NCBI RefSeq assembly: GCF_001269925.1
Contig: NZ_LHVO01000035.1
Location: 1 to 64,000, forward strand
DNA from: Pseudomonas sp. MIACH
GTDB taxonomy: Bacteria > Pseudomonadota > Gammaproteobacteria > Pseudomonadales > Pseudomonadaceae
DNA length: 64,000 bases
Direction: 5' to 3'
Positions 1-9,007 of the stretch are shown here, one piece after another. Both the position numbers and the translations under genes were made by a program. The first letter of the stretch is position 1. Each line of letters begins with the position of its first letter. Under the pieces are notes generated by a model. It was not told where the DNA came from. It ran no database searches and saw only the letters and a list, made by a program, of their open reading frames with translations.

Positions 1-110
1 ATGTAGATAGCGCACAACACCACCGAAAAAATTCCAGCGCGTCAAAAAGTTTGAAAACTGACTGAACAAGTTTAAACAACTTGGATTAGTCCAAATTCTC
101 AGGCAAAAAA
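1..110. other. Intergenic, nothing recognised
   Basis: This short A/T-rich stretch lies beyond the argG terminator. I see no open reading frame, RNA gene or repeat in it. It probably belongs to the space between argG and the next gene outside the window. Confidence 0.5.
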
Positions 111-140
111 AATGGCCCCTTATACAAGGGGCCATTTTTC
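105..140 (-). terminator. Rho-independent terminator of argG, probably bidirectional
   Basis: An 11-bp perfect inverted repeat has arms at 111-121 and 126-136 and a 4-nt loop. On the minus strand the hairpin is followed by a run of eight T. The other side also carries a T run. It sits just past the argG stop codon. Confidence 0.9.
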
Positions 141-156
141 ACAACACGCTAAATAC

Positions 157-1374
157 TCAGAACAACGAGCGACCCTTGTTGGCAGCAATGCGCATGCGCA
201 ACGCATTCAACTTGATAAAGCCCGCTGCATCTGCCTGGTTGTAGGCGCCGCCATCTTCTTCGAAGGTGGCGATGTTGGCGTCGAACAGCGAATCATCGGA
301 CTTGCGACCGGTAACGATCACGTTGCCCTTGTACAGCTTAAGACGCACAACGCCGTTCACGTGGGCCTGGGAAGCGTCGATCATCTGTTGCAGCATCAGA
401 CGCTCAGGGCTCCACCAGTAGCCGGTGTAGATCAGGCTGGCGTACTTGGGCATCAGCTCGTCTTTCAGGTGAGCCACTTCACGGTCGAGGGTGATGGACT
501 CGATGGCGCGGTGGGCACGCAGCATGATGGTGCCGCCCGGGGTTTCGTAGCAGCCACGGGACTTCATGCCCACATAGCGGTTCTCGACGATGTCGAGGCG
601 GCCGATACCGTGTTCGCCACCGATACGGTTCAGGGTCGCCAATACGGTGGCCGGGGTCATTTCGACGCCGTCCAGCGCGACGACATCGCCGTTGCGGTAG
701 GTCAGTTCCAGGTACTGCGGCTTGTCTGGAGCGTTCTCCGGGGAGACGGTCCATTTCCACATGTCTTCTTCGTGCTCGGTCCAGGTGTCTTCCAGCACGC
801 CGCCTTCATAGGAGATGTGCAGCAGGTTGGCGTCCATCGAGTACGGGGACTTCTTCTTGCCATGACGCTCGATCGGGATCGCGTGCTTTTCAGCGTAATC
901 CATCAGCTTTTCACGGGACAGCAGGTCCCATTCACGCCAAGGGGCAATCACTTTCACGCCGGGCTTGAGCGCGTAGGCACCCAGTTCGAAACGCACCTGG
1001 TCGTTGCCCTTGCCAGTAGCGCCATGGGAAATGGCATCGGCGCCGGTTTCGTTGGCGATTTCGATCAGGCGCTTGGCGATCAGCGGACGTGCGATGGAAG
1101 TACCCAGCAGGTACTCGCCTTCGTAGACGGTGTTGGCGCGAAACATCGGGAAGACGAAATCGCGGACGAACTCTTCGCGCAGGTCGTCAATGTAGATCTC
1201 TTTCACGCCCATGGCTTGCGCCTTGGCACGTGCAGGTTCGACCTCTTCGCCCTGACCCAGGTCAGCGGTGAAGGTCACCACTTCACAGTTATAAGTATCC
1301 TGCAGCCACTTGAGGATCACCGAAGTGTCCAGGCCGCCGGAATACGCGAGAACGACCTTGTTTACGTCGGCCAT
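157..1374 (-). CDS. argG: Argininosuccinate synthase
   Basis: ArgG joins citrulline and aspartate, with ATP hydrolysed to AMP, to make argininosuccinate in the cytoplasm. This is the penultimate step of arginine biosynthesis. The 405-residue protein has the family's usual length. It opens with the PP-loop ATP-binding motif [10 protein letters not shown] at residues 9-18, and the [11 protein letters not shown] signature follows at about residue 115. The start is an ATG. The gene stands alone between motY, which reads in the same direction, and a terminator. A two-half-site ArgR operator lies 55-96 bp upstream, so arginine repression is expected. The second arginine gene of the window, argF, carries the same kind of operator. 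Confidence 0.98.
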   Translation of the reverse strand: MADVNKVVLAYSGGLDTSVILKWLQDTYNCEVVTFTADLGQGEEVEPARAKAQAMGVKEIYIDDLREEFVRDFVFPMFRANTVYEGEYLLGTSIARPLIAKRLIEIANETGADAISHGATGKGNDQVRFELGAYALKPGVKVIAPWREWDLLSREKLMDYAEKHAIPIERHGKKKSPYSMDANLLHISYEGGVLEDTWTEHEEDMWKWTVSPENAPDKPQYLELTYRNGDVVALDGVEMTPATVLATLNRIGGEHGIGRLDIVENRYVGMKSRGCYETPGGTIMLRAHRAIESITLDREVAHLKDELMPKYASLIYTGYWWSPERLMLQQMIDASQAHVNGVVRLKLYKGNVIVTGRKSDDSLFDANIATFEEDGGAYNQADAAGFIKLNALRMRIAANKGRSLF

Positions 1375-1409
1375 GCCATCACTCCACGGGGTTGTACGGA
1401 AAGGCGTCG

Positions 1410-1415
1410 ATTCTA
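1410..1415 (-). promoter_or_regulatory. Possible -10 element of argG
   Basis: On the minus strand these bases read TAGAAT, five of six matches to the sigma-70 -10 consensus, 36 bp upstream of the argG start. The -35 position, read as TGTAAA, is weak. It lies just downstream of the ArgR operator. This is an inference from sequence only. Confidence 0.35.
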
Positions 1416-1428
1416 CCGATCAAAACCG

Positions 1429-1470
1429 TGGATTTACAGGGGCGCGACAGCAAATGAAGATAAAGCGACA
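1429..1470 (-). promoter_or_regulatory. ArgR operator upstream of argG (two direct half-sites)
   Basis: The Pseudomonas ArgR half-site is described as TGTCGC-N8-AA-N5. Reading the minus strand, one half-site starts at 1470 (TGTCGC, then CA in place of AA). A second starts exactly 21 bp later at 1449, with TGTCGC, eight bases, then AA. The spacing and direct-repeat arrangement match known ArgR operators. ArgR would repress argG when arginine is plentiful. Confidence 0.75.
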
Positions 1471-1503
1471 GATTATGTCGAGCGAGCGACCGATGGTCGC
1501 AGG

Positions 1504-2412
1504 TTACGACGTGTGCGCAGGGTTGCTCGGGCCAGTGGCCTGGGGCGCCGGTTTCTCGGGGGCGGCCACACGTTCAAGCTGAATATTCACACGGCGGTTA
1601 CGAGCGCGGTTGGCGGCATTGGTGTTGGGCGCCAAGGGGTAACTTTCGCCATGGAACCGCAGGGTGATCTGGGACTCCTGGATACCGTTGGCCTTGAAGT
1701 AGTCCATCACGGCCAGCGCGCGACGGCGTGAAACATCACGGTTGCTCAGGCGATTACCGCTGTTGTCCGAGTGACCGTTCAGCTCGATATGGTTGACGGT
1801 AGGGTCCGCCTTCATGAATTCGAGAATCACCGCCAGCTTCTGCTTCGCCGCTGCGTCCAGCTCGATGCCACCACCGGGGAAGCCCACTTCGGTCTGCTTG
1901 ACCTGATCGTAATTCATCGGCAGCAGCTTGGCCGTGCACAACTGATAGTCGCTGTAGGCCTTGTTGAATTTCACCGGCAGCAGGCGAATCTCTGAATAGC
2001 CGCCCTCACGTCCGTAGTGCCGCACGGTGGGCGAGCGCCCATCGAGCAAACCGTTGAACAGACGCCCGGCCTGGGCCTGGGAGCTGTTGAACAGTACATC
2101 GCCGCTGCCGGCACGCACGGCACCGAGATTGATATCACCCCGACCGGGCTGCCAGGGAGCAGCAGCGGCCAACAAGGTGGCCGATCCGGCGCCCAGCGAA
2201 CCGTTATAGGCTTTCAGACGAAACGTCGCCTGCTCGCCGGCCCGGCGCACGAACTCACCCGAGCCGAAGTCGGTGATCGGTTGGGTCAGGCGGCACTCGA
2301 ACTTGTCCCCCTCCACCTTCCACTCAATATTCTCCAGACGTGTCTGGAACGTGAGGGCCATCGCAGGCAGGCTGGCGAACACACTGAGCAGGGCTAGATA
2401 ATGCTGGCGCAC
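1504..2412 (-). CDS. motY: Sodium-type flagellar protein MotY (OmpA family)
   Basis: MotY is a periplasmic component of the flagellar T ring that helps anchor stator units. The protein begins with a short hydrophobic signal peptide ending near PAMA. A MotY-type N-terminal domain beginning LTFQTRLENI follows. The C-terminal OmpA-like peptidoglycan-binding domain carries NGHSDNSGN and NRARNRRVNI. I place the start at a GTG at 2412 because a GGAG ribosome-binding site lies six bases upstream. An in-frame GTG at 2424 would add four residues but has no such site. No other flagellar gene is in the window. The position next to pyrC, transcribed divergently, is the same as in P. aeruginosa, where motY is also away from the main flagellar clusters. 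Confidence 0.88.
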   Translation of the reverse strand: MRQHYLALLSVFASLPAMALTFQTRLENIEWKVEGDKFECRLTQPITDFGSGEFVRRAGEQATFRLKAYNGSLGAGSATLLAAAAPWQPGRGDINLGAVRAGSGDVLFNSSQAQAGRLFNGLLDGRSPTVRHYGREGGYSEIRLLPVKFNKAYSDYQLCTAKLLPMNYDQVKQTEVGFPGGGIELDAAAKQKLAVILEFMKADPTVNHIELNGHSDNSGNRLSNRDVSRRRALAVMDYFKANGIQESQITLRFHGESYPLAPNTNAANRARNRRVNIQLERVAAPEKPAPQATGPSNPAHTS

Positions 2413-2568
2413 GGGAGGCTCCACTGGTTTCTACAACACTTCAAAGCGTCATACATCGATAAGGCATACGAAAGGCTATCGGATGCATCCTGCAAAACTT
2501 GATAGCGAGTGCCTGCAAGAGTCTTTTCCGGTAGCATTCCCACCAGATTGACCCGCCTGGAATCCCCA

Positions 2569-3615
2569 ATGTCCGACCGCCTGACCCTGCTGCGTCCCGA
2601 CGACTGGCATATTCATCTTCGCGATGGTGCTGCGTTGCCCCAAACCGTGGCCGATGTAGCGCGTACGTTTGGCCGCGCCATCATCATGCCTAACCTGGTA
2701 CCACCGGTGCGTAACGCCGCTGAAGCCGATGCCTATCGCCAGCGTATCCTCGCTGCACGGCCGGCCGGCAGCCGCTTCGAACCGTTGATGGTGCTCTACC
2801 TCACCGACCGCACCCAGCCCGCCGAGATTCGCGAGGCCAAGGCCAGCGGTTTCGTGCACGCCGCCAAGCTGTACCCGGCCGGCGCGACCACCAACTCCGA
2901 TTCCGGCGTGACCAGTATCGACAAGATCCTGCCCGCCATCGAAGCCATGGCCGAAGTCGGCATGCCGCTGCTTATCCACGGTGAAGTCACCCGTGGCGAT
3001 GTGGACGTGTTCGATCGCGAGAAAATCTTCATCGACGAGCACATGCGCCGCGTGGTCGAGCTGTTCCCGACCCTCAAAGTGGTGTTCGAGCACATCACCA
3101 CGGCCGATGCCGTGCAGTTCGTCACCGAGGCCTCGGCCAACGTTGGCGCGACCATCACCGCCCATCACCTGCTGTACAACCGCAACCACATGCTGGTGGG
3201 CGGGATTCGGCCGCACTTCTATTGCCTGCCGATCCTCAAGCGCAATACCCATCAGGTGGCCCTGCTGGATGCCGCGACCAGCGGTAATCCGAAGTTTTTC
3301 CTCGGCACCGACTCTGCGCCACACGCCCAACACGCAAAAGAAGCCGCGTGCGGATGTGCCGGTTGCTACACCGCCTACGCCGCCATTGAGCTCTACGCCG
3401 AAGCGTTCGAGCAGCGCAACGCCCTGGACAAACTAGAGGGCTTCGCCAGCCTCAATGGCCCGCGCTTCTATGGCCTGCCGGCGAATACCGACCGTATCAC
3501 CCTGGTCCGTGAAGACTGGACCGCCCCTGCCAGCCTGCCATTTGGCGAGCTGACCGTTATCCCGCTGCGCGCCGGTGAAACACTGCGCTGGCGCCTGCTG
3601 GAGGAAAGCAAGTGA
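2569..3615 (+). CDS. pyrC: Dihydroorotase
   Basis: PyrC cyclises carbamoyl aspartate to dihydroorotate, the third step of pyrimidine biosynthesis. The 348-residue length equals that of the E. coli class II enzyme. Visible metal-site elements are [10 protein letters not shown] near residues 12-21, the lysine to be carbamylated in AKLYPAGAT at about residue 100, and GTDSAPH near residue 248. An in-frame GTG 60 bases upstream would extend the reading frame. I take the ATG at 2569 because it gives the family's usual N-terminus. The rnt gene starts four bases inside its end, so the two genes are translationally coupled. Confidence 0.97.
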   Translation: MSDRLTLLRPDDWHIHLRDGAALPQTVADVARTFGRAIIMPNLVPPVRNAAEADAYRQRILAARPAGSRFEPLMVLYLTDRTQPAEIREAKASGFVHAAKLYPAGATTNSDSGVTSIDKILPAIEAMAEVGMPLLIHGEVTRGDVDVFDREKIFIDEHMRRVVELFPTLKVVFEHITTADAVQFVTEASANVGATITAHHLLYNRNHMLVGGIRPHFYCLPILKRNTHQVALLDAATSGNPKFFLGTDSAPHAQHAKEAACGCAGCYTAYAAIELYAEAFEQRNALDKLEGFASLNGPRFYGLPANTDRITLVREDWTAPASLPFGELTVIPLRAGETLRWRLLEESK

Positions 3616-4286
3616 GTGAAGACCATTACGATGACGACCAGGAACAAGGCAGCGGTGGTGGTTCACGCCACCCGATGGCCGAACGCTTCCGTGGCTACCT
3701 GCCTGTCGTTATCGACGTAGAAACCGGCGGCTTCAATTGCGCCACCGATGCACTGCTGGAAATCGCCGCAACGACTATCGGCATGGACGAACAGGGCTTT
3801 GTGTATCCAGAACACACCCACTTCTTCCGCGTCGAGCCGTTTGAGGGTGCCAACATCGAAGCGGCAGCCTTGGAGTTCACCGGGATCAAGCTCGATCACC
3901 CATTGCGCATGGCCGTCACTGAAGAGGCGGCGCTGACCGATATCTTCCGTGGCGTACGCAAGGCGTTGAAGGCCAATGGCTGCAAGCGCGCGATCCTGGT
4001 GGGCCATAACAGCAGCTTCGACCTGGGCTTCCTGAATGCCGCCGTGACGCGGCTGGACATGAAGCGCAACCCGTTTCACCCGTTCTCCAGCTTCGACACT
4101 GCCACCCTCGCCGGCCTGGCCTACGGCCAGACCGTATTGGCCAAAGCCTGTCAGGCGGCCGGTATCGACTTCGACGGTCGCGAAGCCCACTCGGCCCGCT
4201 ACGACACCGAGAAAACGGCTGAGCTGTTCTGCGGCATCGTCAACCGCTGGAAGCAGATGGGCGGCTGGGAAGACTTCGGCGACTGA
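3612..4286 (+). CDS. rnt: Ribonuclease T
   Basis: RNase T is a 3'-to-5' exonuclease of the DEDD family that trims the 3' ends of tRNA and other stable RNAs. The protein has 224 residues. The exonuclease motifs are visible: VIDVETGG (Exo I) near residue 34, [10 protein letters not shown] (Exo II) and [10 protein letters not shown] (Exo III) near residue 195. The N-terminal 20 residues are acidic and glycine-rich and precede the catalytic fold. The start codon overlaps the pyrC stop by four bases. A terminator shared with the convergent peroxiredoxin gene follows. Confidence 0.96.
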   Translation: MSEDHYDDDQEQGSGGGSRHPMAERFRGYLPVVIDVETGGFNCATDALLEIAATTIGMDEQGFVYPEHTHFFRVEPFEGANIEAAALEFTGIKLDHPLRMAVTEEAALTDIFRGVRKALKANGCKRAILVGHNSSFDLGFLNAAVTRLDMKRNPFHPFSSFDTATLAGLAYGQTVLAKACQAAGIDFDGREAHSARYDTEKTAELFCGIVNRWKQMGGWEDFGD

Positions 4287-4303
4287 GGTCAAATCCCGCG
4301 CAT

Positions 4304-4336
4304 AAAAAAACCGGCCTTCTCAGGCCGGTTTTTTTT
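4304..4336. terminator. Bidirectional terminator between rnt and peroxiredoxin gene
   Basis: A G+C-rich hairpin has arms ending at 4317 and beginning at 4322 and a TCTC loop. It is flanked by A and T runs, so it can stop transcription from both convergent genes. Confidence 0.92.
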
Positions 4337-4350
4337 ACCTCGAACCTGGC

Positions 4351-4953
4351 TTACAGCTTGCCAGCGTTCTCGGTCAGGTAAGCCGCAACGCCTTCTGGCG
4401 AAGCGTTCATGCCCTTGTCGCCTTTTTTCCAGTTAGCAGGGCAGACTTCGCCGTGCTCTTCGTGGAATTGCAGAGCGTCAACCAGACGGATCAGCTCTTC
4501 CATGTTACGACCCAGCGGCAGGTCGTTGATGATCTGGGAACGCACAACGCCCTTGTCATCGATCAGGAACGCGCCACGGAAAGCCACGCCGCCTTCGGAC
4601 TCAACATCATAGGCTTTGGCGATGTCGTGCTTCATGTCGGCAGCCATGGTGTATTTGACTTTGCCGATGCCGCCATCATTGATGGCGGTGTTGCGCCAGG
4701 CGTTGTGGGTGAAATGGGAGTCGATGGAAACGGCTACCACTTCAACGTTACGCGCCTTGAAATCGTCCATGCGGTGATCCAGAGCGATCAGCTCCGACGG
4801 GCAGACGAAGGTGAAGTCCAGCGGGTAGAAGAACACCAGGCCGTATTTGCCTTTGATGGCTTCAGACAGTTTGAAGCTGTCAACGATTTCGCCATTGCCG
4901 AGTACGGCTGGTACGTCGAAATCCGGGGCTTGTTTGCCGACGAGTACGCTCAT
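4351..4953 (-). CDS. Typical 2-Cys peroxiredoxin (AhpC/Prx1 family)
   Basis: This thiol peroxidase reduces hydrogen peroxide and organic peroxides in the cytoplasm. The 200-residue protein has the peroxidatic cysteine C51 in DFTFVCPSEL. The resolving cysteine C171 lies in GEVCPANW, and the YF-type C-terminal tail expected of this class is present in part (AYLTENAGKL). No reductase gene such as ahpF is adjacent, so electrons probably come from thioredoxin. Its neighbours are rnt, which converges on it, and the iron-storage pair bfd/bfr, which diverges from it. This is a sensible place for a peroxide-removing enzyme. The window alone does not tell AhpC from a thioredoxin-dependent paralogue, so I give no symbol. 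Confidence 0.93.
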   Translation of the reverse strand: MSVLVGKQAPDFDVPAVLGNGEIVDSFKLSEAIKGKYGLVFFYPLDFTFVCPSELIALDHRMDDFKARNVEVVAVSIDSHFTHNAWRNTAINDGGIGKVKYTMAADMKHDIAKAYDVESEGGVAFRGAFLIDDKGVVRSQIINDLPLGRNMEELIRLVDALQFHEEHGEVCPANWKKGDKGMNASPEGVAAYLTENAGKL

Positions 4954-5125
4954 TGGGTATCTCCTGATGTGAGGGTGACGATTGAAGTAAAAGGACCGGC
5001 CCTGAGTCTGCCGCGTTTAGGCGACAGCCCTGTGACGCAGTCACGCTTCGTGAAGACCGACCATCATACACTGAAAAAACCGCTCGTCAGCCCGAGGGCC
5101 GTGCCGCCGAATAGCCTACAAATCT

Positions 5126-5150
5126 ACTTTGACAATCATTCTCGTTAACA
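5126..5150. promoter_or_regulatory. Fur box upstream of bfd
   Basis: Read on the minus strand, 5143 to 5130 gives GAGAATGATTGTCA. This matches 12 of 14 positions of the Fur consensus GATAATGATTATCA. It lies about 50-70 bp before bfd. Iron-starvation induction of bfd through Fur is known in P. aeruginosa, and this site fits that. Confidence 0.65.
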
Positions 5151-5197
5151 TTAAGATCCACCGCACTTAAGCCTTAAACCCGCGACGGTTCTCCCTT

Positions 5198-5416
5198 ATG
5201 TATGTGTGCCTGTGTACCGGCGTCACCGACGGACAAATCCGCGAAGCAATCTACGAAGGTTGCTGCAGCTACAAGGAAGTACGTGAAACCACCGGCGTCG
5301 CTAGCCAGTGTGGCAAATGTGCTTGCCTCGCCAAGCAAGTGGTACGGGAAACCCTGACGCAGCTGCAAACAGCCCAGGCCGCGCTCCCCTACTCAGCAGA
5401 ATTTACACACGCTTAA
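5198..5416 (+). CDS. bfd: Bacterioferritin-associated ferredoxin
   Basis: Bfd is a small [2Fe-2S] protein that binds bacterioferritin and feeds electrons to its haem, so that stored ferric iron is reduced and released. The 72-residue protein has the complete cluster ligand set: C4 and C6 in YVCLC, and C38 and C41 in QCGKC. It sits behind a Fur box and directly upstream of a bacterioferritin gene with its own terminator in between. The two are therefore probably expressed separately, as their opposite roles in iron release and storage would require. Confidence 0.96.
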   Translation: MYVCLCTGVTDGQIREAIYEGCCSYKEVRETTGVASQCGKCACLAKQVVRETLTQLQTAQAALPYSAEFTHA

Positions 5417-5459
5417 TTAGGCGTGTTTTAAAGAACCGGACTTAGCGTCCGGTTTTTTT
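5407..5459 (+). terminator. Terminator of bfd
   Basis: A hairpin with arms at 5434-5441 and 5447-5454 is followed by seven T. A second, weaker stem with arms at 5407-5412 and 5421-5426 overlaps the bfd stop codon. Confidence 0.88.
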
Positions 5460-5617
5460 ATGCCTGTAATTCAATTAGTTAGCGCCAAGACGCGGAACAC
5501 AAACATTCTTATTCCGATTAATTTTCATTTATTATTCAATAACTTAGGTTTGACACTAGAGAATTGGCCGCTCAAACTCCGCCCTATACACAGCTATTAC
5601 AGGGCAGGACCCCAGTC

Positions 5618-6088
5618 ATGAAAGGCGACATCTCAGTCATCCAGCAACTCAATAAAATCCTTGCCAATGAACTGGTCGCGATCAATCAGTACTTTCTACA
5701 TGCACGCATGTACGACGATTGGGGCCTGGAAAAGCTCGGCAAGCGCGAATACAAAGAATCCATCAAGGCCATGAAGGACGCCGACGCGCTGATCAAGCGC
5801 ATTCTGTTCCTGGAGGGCCTGCCGAACGTACAGGACCTGGGCAAGCTGAACATCGGCGAGCACACCCAGGAAATGATCAGCAGCGACCTGGGCTTTGAGC
5901 GCAAGAGCCACAGCGACATCAAGGCCGCCATCGCGCACTGCGAAACCAAGGGTGACTTTGGCAGCCGTGAATTGCTCGAAGATATCCTGGAAGACCAGGA
6001 AGAACATATCGACTGGCTGGAAACCCAACTGGGCCTGATCGACAAAGTCAGCCTGGAAAACTACCTGCAATCGCAGATGGGTGAATAA
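5618..6088 (+). CDS. bfr: Bacterioferritin, haem-binding subunit with incomplete ferroxidase centre
   Basis: Bacterioferritin forms a 24-subunit shell that stores ferric iron. The 156-residue protein starts at the ATG at 5618 ([10 protein letters not shown]), the family's usual start. The longer frame from 5564 has no support. The haem ligand Met52 is present. Of the six usual ferroxidase ligands (E18, E51, H54, E94, E127, H130), only E18, E94 and H130 remain. Positions 51, 54 and 127 are Ala, Asp and Gln. I read this as a subunit that binds haem and Bfd but cannot oxidise iron itself. It would need a partner subunit encoded elsewhere, as in the two-subunit bacterioferritins known from some other bacteria. 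It sits directly after bfd. Confidence 0.93.
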   Translation: MKGDISVIQQLNKILANELVAINQYFLHARMYDDWGLEKLGKREYKESIKAMKDADALIKRILFLEGLPNVQDLGKLNIGEHTQEMISSDLGFERKSHSDIKAAIAHCETKGDFGSRELLEDILEDQEEHIDWLETQLGLIDKVSLENYLQSQMGE

Positions 6089-6106
6089 CCCTTAGGCGAC
6101 AGGTAC

Positions 6107-6144
6107 AAAAAAGCCCCGCTCTCGAATGAGAAGCGGGGCTTTTT
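6107..6144 (+). terminator. Terminator of bfr
   Basis: The hairpin has arms at 6112-6120 and 6132-6140, with A and T runs on either side. It lies 24 bases after the bfr stop codon and may also serve the convergent grxD gene. Confidence 0.9.
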
Positions 6145-6158
6145 ATTGACCGATGACT

Positions 6159-6186
6159 TGCAGGAGCCGGCTTGCCGGCTCCTGCA
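6159..6186. repeat. REP-like perfect palindrome
   Basis: Two 13-bp perfect arms at 6159-6171 and 6174-6186 surround a TT centre. The sequence class (GGAGCC...GGCTCC) is a REP singlet of fluorescent pseudomonads. It ends two bases before the grxD stop codon and may act as its transcript end. Confidence 0.75.
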
Positions 6187-6188
6187 GA

Positions 6189-6527
6189 TCAGGCGTCGGT
6201 CTTGGCGGCGGCGTTGGCCGCTGCGTCTTTGATCAGCGCCTGCAACGAACCATCCGCTGCCATTTCAGTGATGATATCGCTACCGCCGACCAGCTCACCG
6301 GCTACCCACAGTTGTGGGAAAGTAGGCCAATTGGCGTACTTCGGCAGGTTGGCGCGGATTTCCGGGTTTTGCAGGATATCCACGTAAGCGAACTTCTCGC
6401 CACACTGCATCACAGCCTGGGAAGCCTTCGCGGAGAAACCGCACTGAGGAGCGTTAGGCGCGCCCTTCATGTAAAGCAGAATGGTGTTGTTGGCAATCTG
6501 CTCTTTGATCGTTTCGATGATATCCAT
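6189..6527 (-). CDS. grxD: Monothiol glutaredoxin Grx4 type
   Basis: GrxD binds a bridging [2Fe-2S] cluster with glutathione and passes it to target proteins. It also works with BolA in iron regulation. The 112-residue protein carries the monothiol active site CGFS in PQCGFSAKAS, and the glutathione-binding elements WPTFPQLWV and GGSDIITEM. The C-terminal tail is alanine-rich. It is transcribed toward bfr, so the iron cluster bfd-bfr-grxD is kept together as in P. aeruginosa. Confidence 0.96.
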   Translation of the reverse strand: MDIIETIKEQIANNTILLYMKGAPNAPQCGFSAKASQAVMQCGEKFAYVDILQNPEIRANLPKYANWPTFPQLWVAGELVGGSDIITEMAADGSLQALIKDAAANAAAKTDA

Positions 6528-6613
6528 GGAACACCTCGGCTGGAACTTTGCGACTCACAGGTCGGCACGGTGGCGCATTGTAACGCAAAATTCCAACGCG
6601 GTGCTCGGCCTGC

Positions 6614-8722
6614 TTATGCAGCAGCGACTTGGACCGGCACGCCATTCAAGGCCGCATTGCCCGATAACTCATCCAGTTGCCGCTCGTCGGTCAAGTCATT
6701 CGCACTCGCCCCCGGCTGCCCGCTGGCAATGCTCATCTGAACGCCCGGCCGGCCGTGGCCCCAACCATGGGGCAGGCTGACCACGCCGGGCATCATGTCC
6801 AGGCTGGCGACCACTTCCACCTCGATCATGCCGATACGCGAACTGACACGCACCCGCTGACCATCACTCAACTGTCGACTGCTCAGGTCGTCGGGATGCA
6901 TATGCAACTGGTGCCGGGGCTTACCCTTCACCAGCCGATGATAGTTATGCATCCAGGAATTATTGCTGCGCACATGACGACGGCCGATCAGCAGCAACTC
7001 GTCAGCCACAGGCATGGGTTGCGCCGCAAAACGCGCCAGGTCGGCAAGAATCACCGCCGGCGCCGCCTGCACCTTGCCGTCCGGTGTTTTCAAACGCGCC
7101 GCGAGATTGGGCTGCAAAGGCCCCAAATCCATGCCATGGGGATGATCAGCCAACATCGCTACCGACAGTTTATGACTGGACGCATCACCGTAAGCCCCTG
7201 CACGCAACCCGAAATCGATCATCTGCGCGGGCGGCATCGTCGGTTTGAGCACCCCACCGGTCTGCGCCGCGAATGCCTTGGCCAAACCAACGAAAATTTC
7301 CCAGTCGTGCAACGCCCCTGCGGGTTTGGGCAGGATCGCACGATTGAAGCGCGTGACATTACGCACTGCAAACATGTTGAAGGTGGTGTCGTAATGATCG
7401 TTTTCCAGCGCCGAGGTGGACGGCAGGATCAGGTCGGCATACCGCGTCGTCTCGTTGATATACAGGTCGACGCTGACCATGAACTCCAACCCATCCAGGG
7501 CCTGCTCCAACTGGCGACCGTTAGGCGTCGACAGCACCGGATTGCCAGCCACCGTCACCAGCGCGCGGATTTGTCCTTCGCCTTCGGTAAGCATTTCTTC
7601 AGCCAGGGCCGATACCGGCAACTCACCACCATATTCCGGACGCCCGGAAACCCGGCTCTGCCAGCGATTGAAGTGCCCGCCACCGGTCGACGCCACCAGA
7701 TCCACCGCCGGCGTCGTGCACAGGGCGCCGCCCACACGATCCAGATTGCCAGTGACCAGGTTGATCAACTGCACCAGCCAATGGCACAGCGTACCGAATG
7801 CCTGGGTTGAAACCCCCATGCGCCCGTAACACACAGCTTTGTCCGCAGCCGCAAAGTCCCGCGCCAACTGGCGGATTTGCCCAGCAGGCACGGCACACTG
7901 GCGGCTCATGGCTTCGGCGGTAAAACCAGCGATCGCGCGGCGCACCTCCTCAAGGCCCTCCACCGGCAAATGACTGTCACGCGTCAGGTGCTCGGTAAAC
8001 AACGTGTTGAGTACCCCGAACAGCAACGCCGCATCGCCGCCAGGGCGCACGAACAGGTGCTGATCAGCAATCGCCGCCGTCTCACTGCGCCGTGGGTCAA
8101 CCACCACCACTTTACCGCCCCGGGCCTGGATGGCCTTGAGGCGCTTCTCCACATCGGGCACGGTCATGATGCTGCCGTTGGAGGCCAGCGGGTTGCCGCC
8201 CAGGATCAGCATGAAGTCGGTGTGATCGATGTCCGGAATCGGCAGCAACAGCCCGTGACCGTACATCAGGTGGCTGGTGAGGTGATGGGGCAACTGGTCC
8301 ACGGAGGTGGCCGAAAACCGGTTGCGCGTCTTGAGCTGGCCCAGGAAGTAGTTGCTGTGGGTCATCAGCCCATAGTTGTGCACGCTGGGGTTGCCCTGGT
8401 ACACCGCCACCGCATTCTGCCCATGCCGGGCCTGGATGCCCGCCAGCCGCTCGGCGATCAGGGCAAATGCCTCATCCCACGGGATTGGCTGCCATTCGCT
8501 GCCCACCCGCAGCATGGGCTGATGCAGGCGGTCGGGATCATTCTGGATGTCCTGCAATGCCACAGCCTTCGGGCAGATGTGGCCACGACTGAAACTGTCC
8601 AGCGGGTCGCCCTTGATCGAAGTGATCGCCAGGCTGCCGTCTTCGGCTTGGGTGGTTTCCAGGGTCAAGCCACAAATGGCTTCACACAGATGGCAGGCAC
8701 GGTGGTGGAGAGTCTTGGTCAT
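6614..8722 (-). CDS. Molybdopterin-dependent oxidoreductase (formate dehydrogenase/assimilatory type)
   Basis: This 702-residue protein belongs to the DMSO-reductase superfamily, which binds bis-MGD molybdenum and one N-terminal [4Fe-4S] cluster. Cluster ligands are visible at C10, C13, C17 and C50. The region around GGNPLASNG and DPRRSETA is typical of MGD binding, and the C-terminal MGD-binding domain runs from about residue 580 (RRHVRSNNSWMHN). There is no Tat signal, so it should be cytoplasmic. No electron-transfer subunit, formate channel or molybdenum cofactor gene is adjacent, and its substrate cannot be told from the sequence. It is one of the orphan cytoplasmic members of the family. 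Confidence 0.88.
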   Translation of the reverse strand: MTKTLHHRACHLCEAICGLTLETTQAEDGSLAITSIKGDPLDSFSRGHICPKAVALQDIQNDPDRLHQPMLRVGSEWQPIPWDEAFALIAERLAGIQARHGQNAVAVYQGNPSVHNYGLMTHSNYFLGQLKTRNRFSATSVDQLPHHLTSHLMYGHGLLLPIPDIDHTDFMLILGGNPLASNGSIMTVPDVEKRLKAIQARGGKVVVVDPRRSETAAIADQHLFVRPGGDAALLFGVLNTLFTEHLTRDSHLPVEGLEEVRRAIAGFTAEAMSRQCAVPAGQIRQLARDFAAADKAVCYGRMGVSTQAFGTLCHWLVQLINLVTGNLDRVGGALCTTPAVDLVASTGGGHFNRWQSRVSGRPEYGGELPVSALAEEMLTEGEGQIRALVTVAGNPVLSTPNGRQLEQALDGLEFMVSVDLYINETTRYADLILPSTSALENDHYDTTFNMFAVRNVTRFNRAILPKPAGALHDWEIFVGLAKAFAAQTGGVLKPTMPPAQMIDFGLRAGAYGDASSHKLSVAMLADHPHGMDLGPLQPNLAARLKTPDGKVQAAPAVILADLARFAAQPMPVADELLLIGRRHVRSNNSWMHNYHRLVKGKPRHQLHMHPDDLSSRQLSDGQRVRVSSRIGMIEVEVVASLDMMPGVVSLPHGWGHGRPGVQMSIASGQPGASANDLTDERQLDELSGNAALNGVPVQVAAA

Positions 8723-9007
8723 GGCCAGTCTCTTTATAGGGCTTTGGTTCGACTATGGGCCGTGACCACGACAGGCACCAGCATCGTTCGCCCTGTGAAT
8801 CGATAGCCATCAGGCCAGGCGATAAGCAAACATGAGCAAATGTTACAGAGCCTCCAGGCGACGCCTAAAACCGACGCAGCCTGGCCTGGGCCCGCCCCTG
8901 CGCATTGCAAAAGGTTGCAACGCCAGTGTACAAATGACCCGCTGCTGTCTGGAAACCGTCTTCAAAAGCGCTTTCGCGCCCTTCTTGAACACCCATAAAA
9001 CCGTAGC

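Noticed and set aside
112..1731. Long plus-strand frame opposite argG
   Set aside because: It is antisense to argG and part of motY, has no recognisable domain and reflects high-G+C codon bias.
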